NCBI GenBank assembly: GCA_032124855.1 | Contig: JAQBCT010000168.1 | Span: 1-6,819, forward strand | From: DATJGR01 sp032124855 | GTDB taxonomy: Bacteria > Pseudomonadota > Gammaproteobacteria > Pseudomonadales > Azotimanducaceae | DNA: 6,819 nt | Direction of reading: 5' to 3' | In this document: positions 5,245 to 6,819 of the stretch, in pieces | How the letters are laid out: every line of letters starts with the position of its first letter | How positions within the stretch are numbered: position 1 is the stretch's first letter | Program-made: the position numbers and the translations under genes | The notes under the pieces: generated by a model | Told to the model about the DNA's origin: nothing | Database searches by the model: none | What the model saw: only the letters and a program-made list of their open reading frames with translations

Positions 5245-6144
5245 TTAGTGATTGAGGAAATTCAACGGCAGACCGGGACCATCCCAGGCGAAGGACAGCA
5301 ATGCGCCGGTCGACGAGGCCGTGACGAAAGCCGTGCGTAGATCGAGTCCGCCGAAACAGATATTGGTAGTCAGCGGATCGGCAATACTCACGAAACGCGC
5401 CTCGGCACCCGCGGGTGACAAAACGGATATGCCGCCGTTCACGAGCGTTGCAACGCAGATGTTGCCAGCGCCATCCACCGCGAGTGAATCGTAGAGATGA
5501 AATCCGTCGATGCCACGCAACAGGCGCCGTTCCCGGCCCACCTCGCCCGGGCTGATGATGGGGTATGCCCACAGTCGCGCGGTCATGGTCTCCGCCACGT
5601 ACAGCTCGTTCTCGTCACGCGCTAGGCCAATGCCATTGGGGCCCTCCAGCGGAAAGATCACTTCGGTGATCCGGCTGCCGTCTGGTTGGGCATAGAAAAC
5701 CCCAGTGCGATCGCGTTCGCGTTCCCGGGTTTTGCCATGGTCGGTAAACCAGAAGCCACCCTGGCGATCGAAGACGATATCGTTGGGTCCGCGCAATGCG
5801 CGTTCGTCGCAACGGTCATACAACGTCGTGAACGCGCCCGTCTTCAAGTCGACCCGCTGAATGCTCCCGCCGCGATAGTCGTCGGGCTGTTCACCCGGGT
5901 AGAGGCGGTCGCCGCGTTCGATCCATTTGAAGCCGCCGTTGTTGCAGACATAACACGCGCCGTCCGGCCCGATGGCGGCGCCATTGGGACCCCCGCCGAG
6001 TTGTGCGATCACCTCGACGCCCCCGTTGGGGGCAACGCGCGACAGGGTGCCTCGCGCGATCTCAACGAGAATCACCGAACCATCGGGCATGGCGATAGGG
6101 CCTTCAGGGAAGCGCAATCCTGTCGCCACTGTGCGCACAGTCAT
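5245..6144 (-). CDS. SMP-30/gluconolactonase-family protein
   Basis: The 299-residue product is a six-bladed beta-propeller of the SMP-30/gluconolactonase/LRE family, metal-dependent enzymes that open sugar lactones. Predicted metal ligands, by comparison with human SMP-30 (Glu18, Asn154, Asp204), are Glu14 in RFPEGP, Asn170 in EGPNGIGL and Asp219 in LYDSLAVD. Asn121 in RGPNDIVFD matches the substrate-site asparagine. Propeller-type repeats (DGSVILVE, DGACYVCNN, QGGFWFTD, ENELYVAET, AGNICVAT) are spaced through the chain. No signal peptide is seen, so it is probably cytoplasmic. ATG 6144 has a strong AAAGGAG Shine-Dalgarno; the upstream open frame to 6291 is antisense to the dipeptidase leader and lacks family similarity. 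Its substrate could be gluconolactone, another aldonolactone or an organophosphate-type ester. It is first in a probable operon with the alpha/beta hydrolase. Confidence 0.92.
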   Translation of the reverse strand: MTVRTVATGLRFPEGPIAMPDGSVILVEIARGTLSRVAPNGGVEVIAQLGGGPNGAAIGPDGACYVCNNGGFKWIERGDRLYPGEQPDDYRGGSIQRVDLKTGAFTTLYDRCDERALRGPNDIVFDRQGGFWFTDHGKTRERERDRTGVFYAQPDGSRITEVIFPLEGPNGIGLARDENELYVAETMTARLWAYPIISPGEVGRERRLLRGIDGFHLYDSLAVDGAGNICVATLVNGGISVLSPAGAEARFVSIADPLTTNICFGGLDLRTAFVTASSTGALLSFAWDGPGLPLNFLNH

Positions 6145-6149
6145 GCCGG

Positions 6150-6156
6150 CTCCTTT
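6150..6156 (-). promoter_or_regulatory. Strong ribosome binding site of the SMP-30-family gene
   Basis: AAAGGAG on the minus strand is five bases upstream of ATG 6144. It is the best Shine-Dalgarno match in the window and fixes the start of this gene against the longer open frame. Confidence 0.85.
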
Positions 6157-6185
6157 GTCGTATGGGGCGTGGTAATGTCGCGCCG

Positions 6186-6819
6186 ATGTTAATTCACCCG
6201 TTACGACTTCTCTATGGAATCGGGCTCGCTGCGCTTGCGGCGTGTGCAGCGCCGCCCGCGAATCCGCAGCGCGCAGCCCTCGACATCGCATACGACGCCA
6301 TCATTGTCGATACACATATCGACGTGCCATATCGTGTGGAGCGCGGTGGCGATGACGTCACGCAAGCCACCGTTTCTGGAGATTTTGACTATCCGCGCGC
6401 GCGCGCAGGCGGACTGAACGTACCCTTCATGTCGATCTTCATCCCGGCCGGCGTGGACGCTGCCGGGGAAGGTCGTGTGCTGGCGGATAAGTTGATCGAT
6501 CAGGTCGAAGGGATGGTGGCGCGGACCCCCGATCGGTTTTCCAAAGCGACCTGCGTGGCTGACGTGCGACGCAATGTCGCCGCAGGACTGATTTCATTGC
6601 CAATGGGGATGGAAAACGGCGGGCCGATGGCGGTGGGTGACGACGCAGTCCAGCACTTCTACGATCGCGGCATTCGTTATGTCACATTGGCCCACGCAAA
6701 GTGGAATGCGTTTTCTGATTCGTCCTACGACACCGACGAACACTGGCAGGGGCTCTCCGAGGCCGGTCGAGTGCTGGTCGGCCGCCTGAACGATCTGGGC
6801 GTCATGGTCGATGTTTCGC
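6186..6819 (+). CDS. M19 family membrane dipeptidase, lipoprotein, 5' portion
   Basis: This gene is cut by the right edge; 211 codons are present. The product starts with a lipoprotein signal peptide: a short basic n-region with Arg7, a hydrophobic stretch at about 8-19 and the lipobox L-A-A-C with lipidated Cys20. Residues after the cysteine are Ala-Ala, not the inner-membrane-retaining Asp, which predicts the outer membrane facing the periplasm. The mature part is a peptidase family M19 zinc dipeptidase, with the metal-binding H-x-D motif in VDTHIDVP (His44, Asp46) and the bridging glutamate in MGMENGG (Glu143). The fragment ends at GVMVDVS, where the family continues with a metal-binding histidine. 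Such enzymes cleave dipeptides, often with a D-residue or other unusual C-terminal residue. No strong Shine-Dalgarno precedes ATG 6186, but it is the start that yields the signal peptide. It is divergent from the SMP-30-family gene, 41 bases apart. Confidence 0.9.
   Translation, partial: MLIHPLRLLYGIGLAALAACAAPPANPQRAALDIAYDAIIVDTHIDVPYRVERGGDDVTQATVSGDFDYPRARAGGLNVPFMSIFIPAGVDAAGEGRVLADKLIDQVEGMVARTPDRFSKATCVADVRRNVAAGLISLPMGMENGGPMAVGDDAVQHFYDRGIRYVTLAHAKWNAFSDSSYDTDEHWQGLSEAGRVLVGRLNDLGVMVDVS

Noticed and set aside
5216..5572. N-terminal extension of the alpha/beta hydrolase frame
   Set aside because: The added residues overlap the SMP-30-family gene on the same strand in another frame, are unlike hydrolases, and ATG 5215 has a Shine-Dalgarno and starts at the first fold strand.
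6175..6192. Five-codon upstream reading frame overlapping the dipeptidase start
   Set aside because: It could be a translational-coupling leader, but such a tiny frame is expected by chance and has no clear ribosome binding site.
6145..6291. Upstream extension of the SMP-30-family frame
   Set aside because: The strong AAAGGAG site fixes the start at 6144, and the extension is antisense to the dipeptidase signal peptide region.

Overview
This is a GC-rich, gene-dense stretch of bacterial chromosome. The closest family resemblances I recall (an LtaE-type threonine aldolase, a TonB-system ExbD of the type found in multi-gene gammaproteobacterial clusters, a lipoprotein M19 dipeptidase) point to a proteobacterium, probably a gammaproteobacterium. 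That placement is an inference from protein flavour, because the window has no rRNA or other phylogenetic marker. I see no tRNA, rRNA, insertion sequence, CRISPR array, phage gene or integration site. No gene-free stretch exceeds 300 bases; the longest is the 147-base divergent gap at 1477-1623.

Layout, left to right. The first 38 codons of a luciferase-like flavin monooxygenase run off the left edge on the minus strand. It diverges from a DsbA-fold 2-hydroxychromene-2-carboxylate-isomerase-like protein (212-817, plus). The gap between them holds a well-formed minus-strand promoter overlapped by a perfect inverted repeat. Next come a chloramphenicol-phosphotransferase-like P-loop kinase (844-1476, minus) and, divergent from it, a concentrative nucleoside transporter (CNT) family permease (1624-2871, plus). 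The permease overlaps tail to tail with an ltaE-type threonine aldolase (2850-3860, minus). Upstream of ltaE on the same strand is a lone exbD (3926-4354), with an intrinsic terminator between the two. An alpha/beta hydrolase (4460-5215) and an SMP-30/gluconolactonase-family protein (5245-6144) form a probable two-gene minus-strand operon. Divergent from it, 41 bases away, is the start of a lipoprotein M19 (membrane dipeptidase) peptidase that runs off the right edge.

Functionally this reads as a collection of small metabolic and scavenging units: nucleoside uptake, threonine breakdown, lactone and ester hydrolysis, dipeptide hydrolysis and a possible flavin oxidation/isomerisation pair. It does not look like one dedicated pathway. 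I found no convincing undescribed system. The points most worth a second look are the dyad over the leftmost promoter, replacement of two base-recognition residues in the CNT transporter, an AT-rich rare-codon patch at that transporter's 3' end, the isolated exbD with an ambiguous start, and the terminator inside the only available leader of ltaE.
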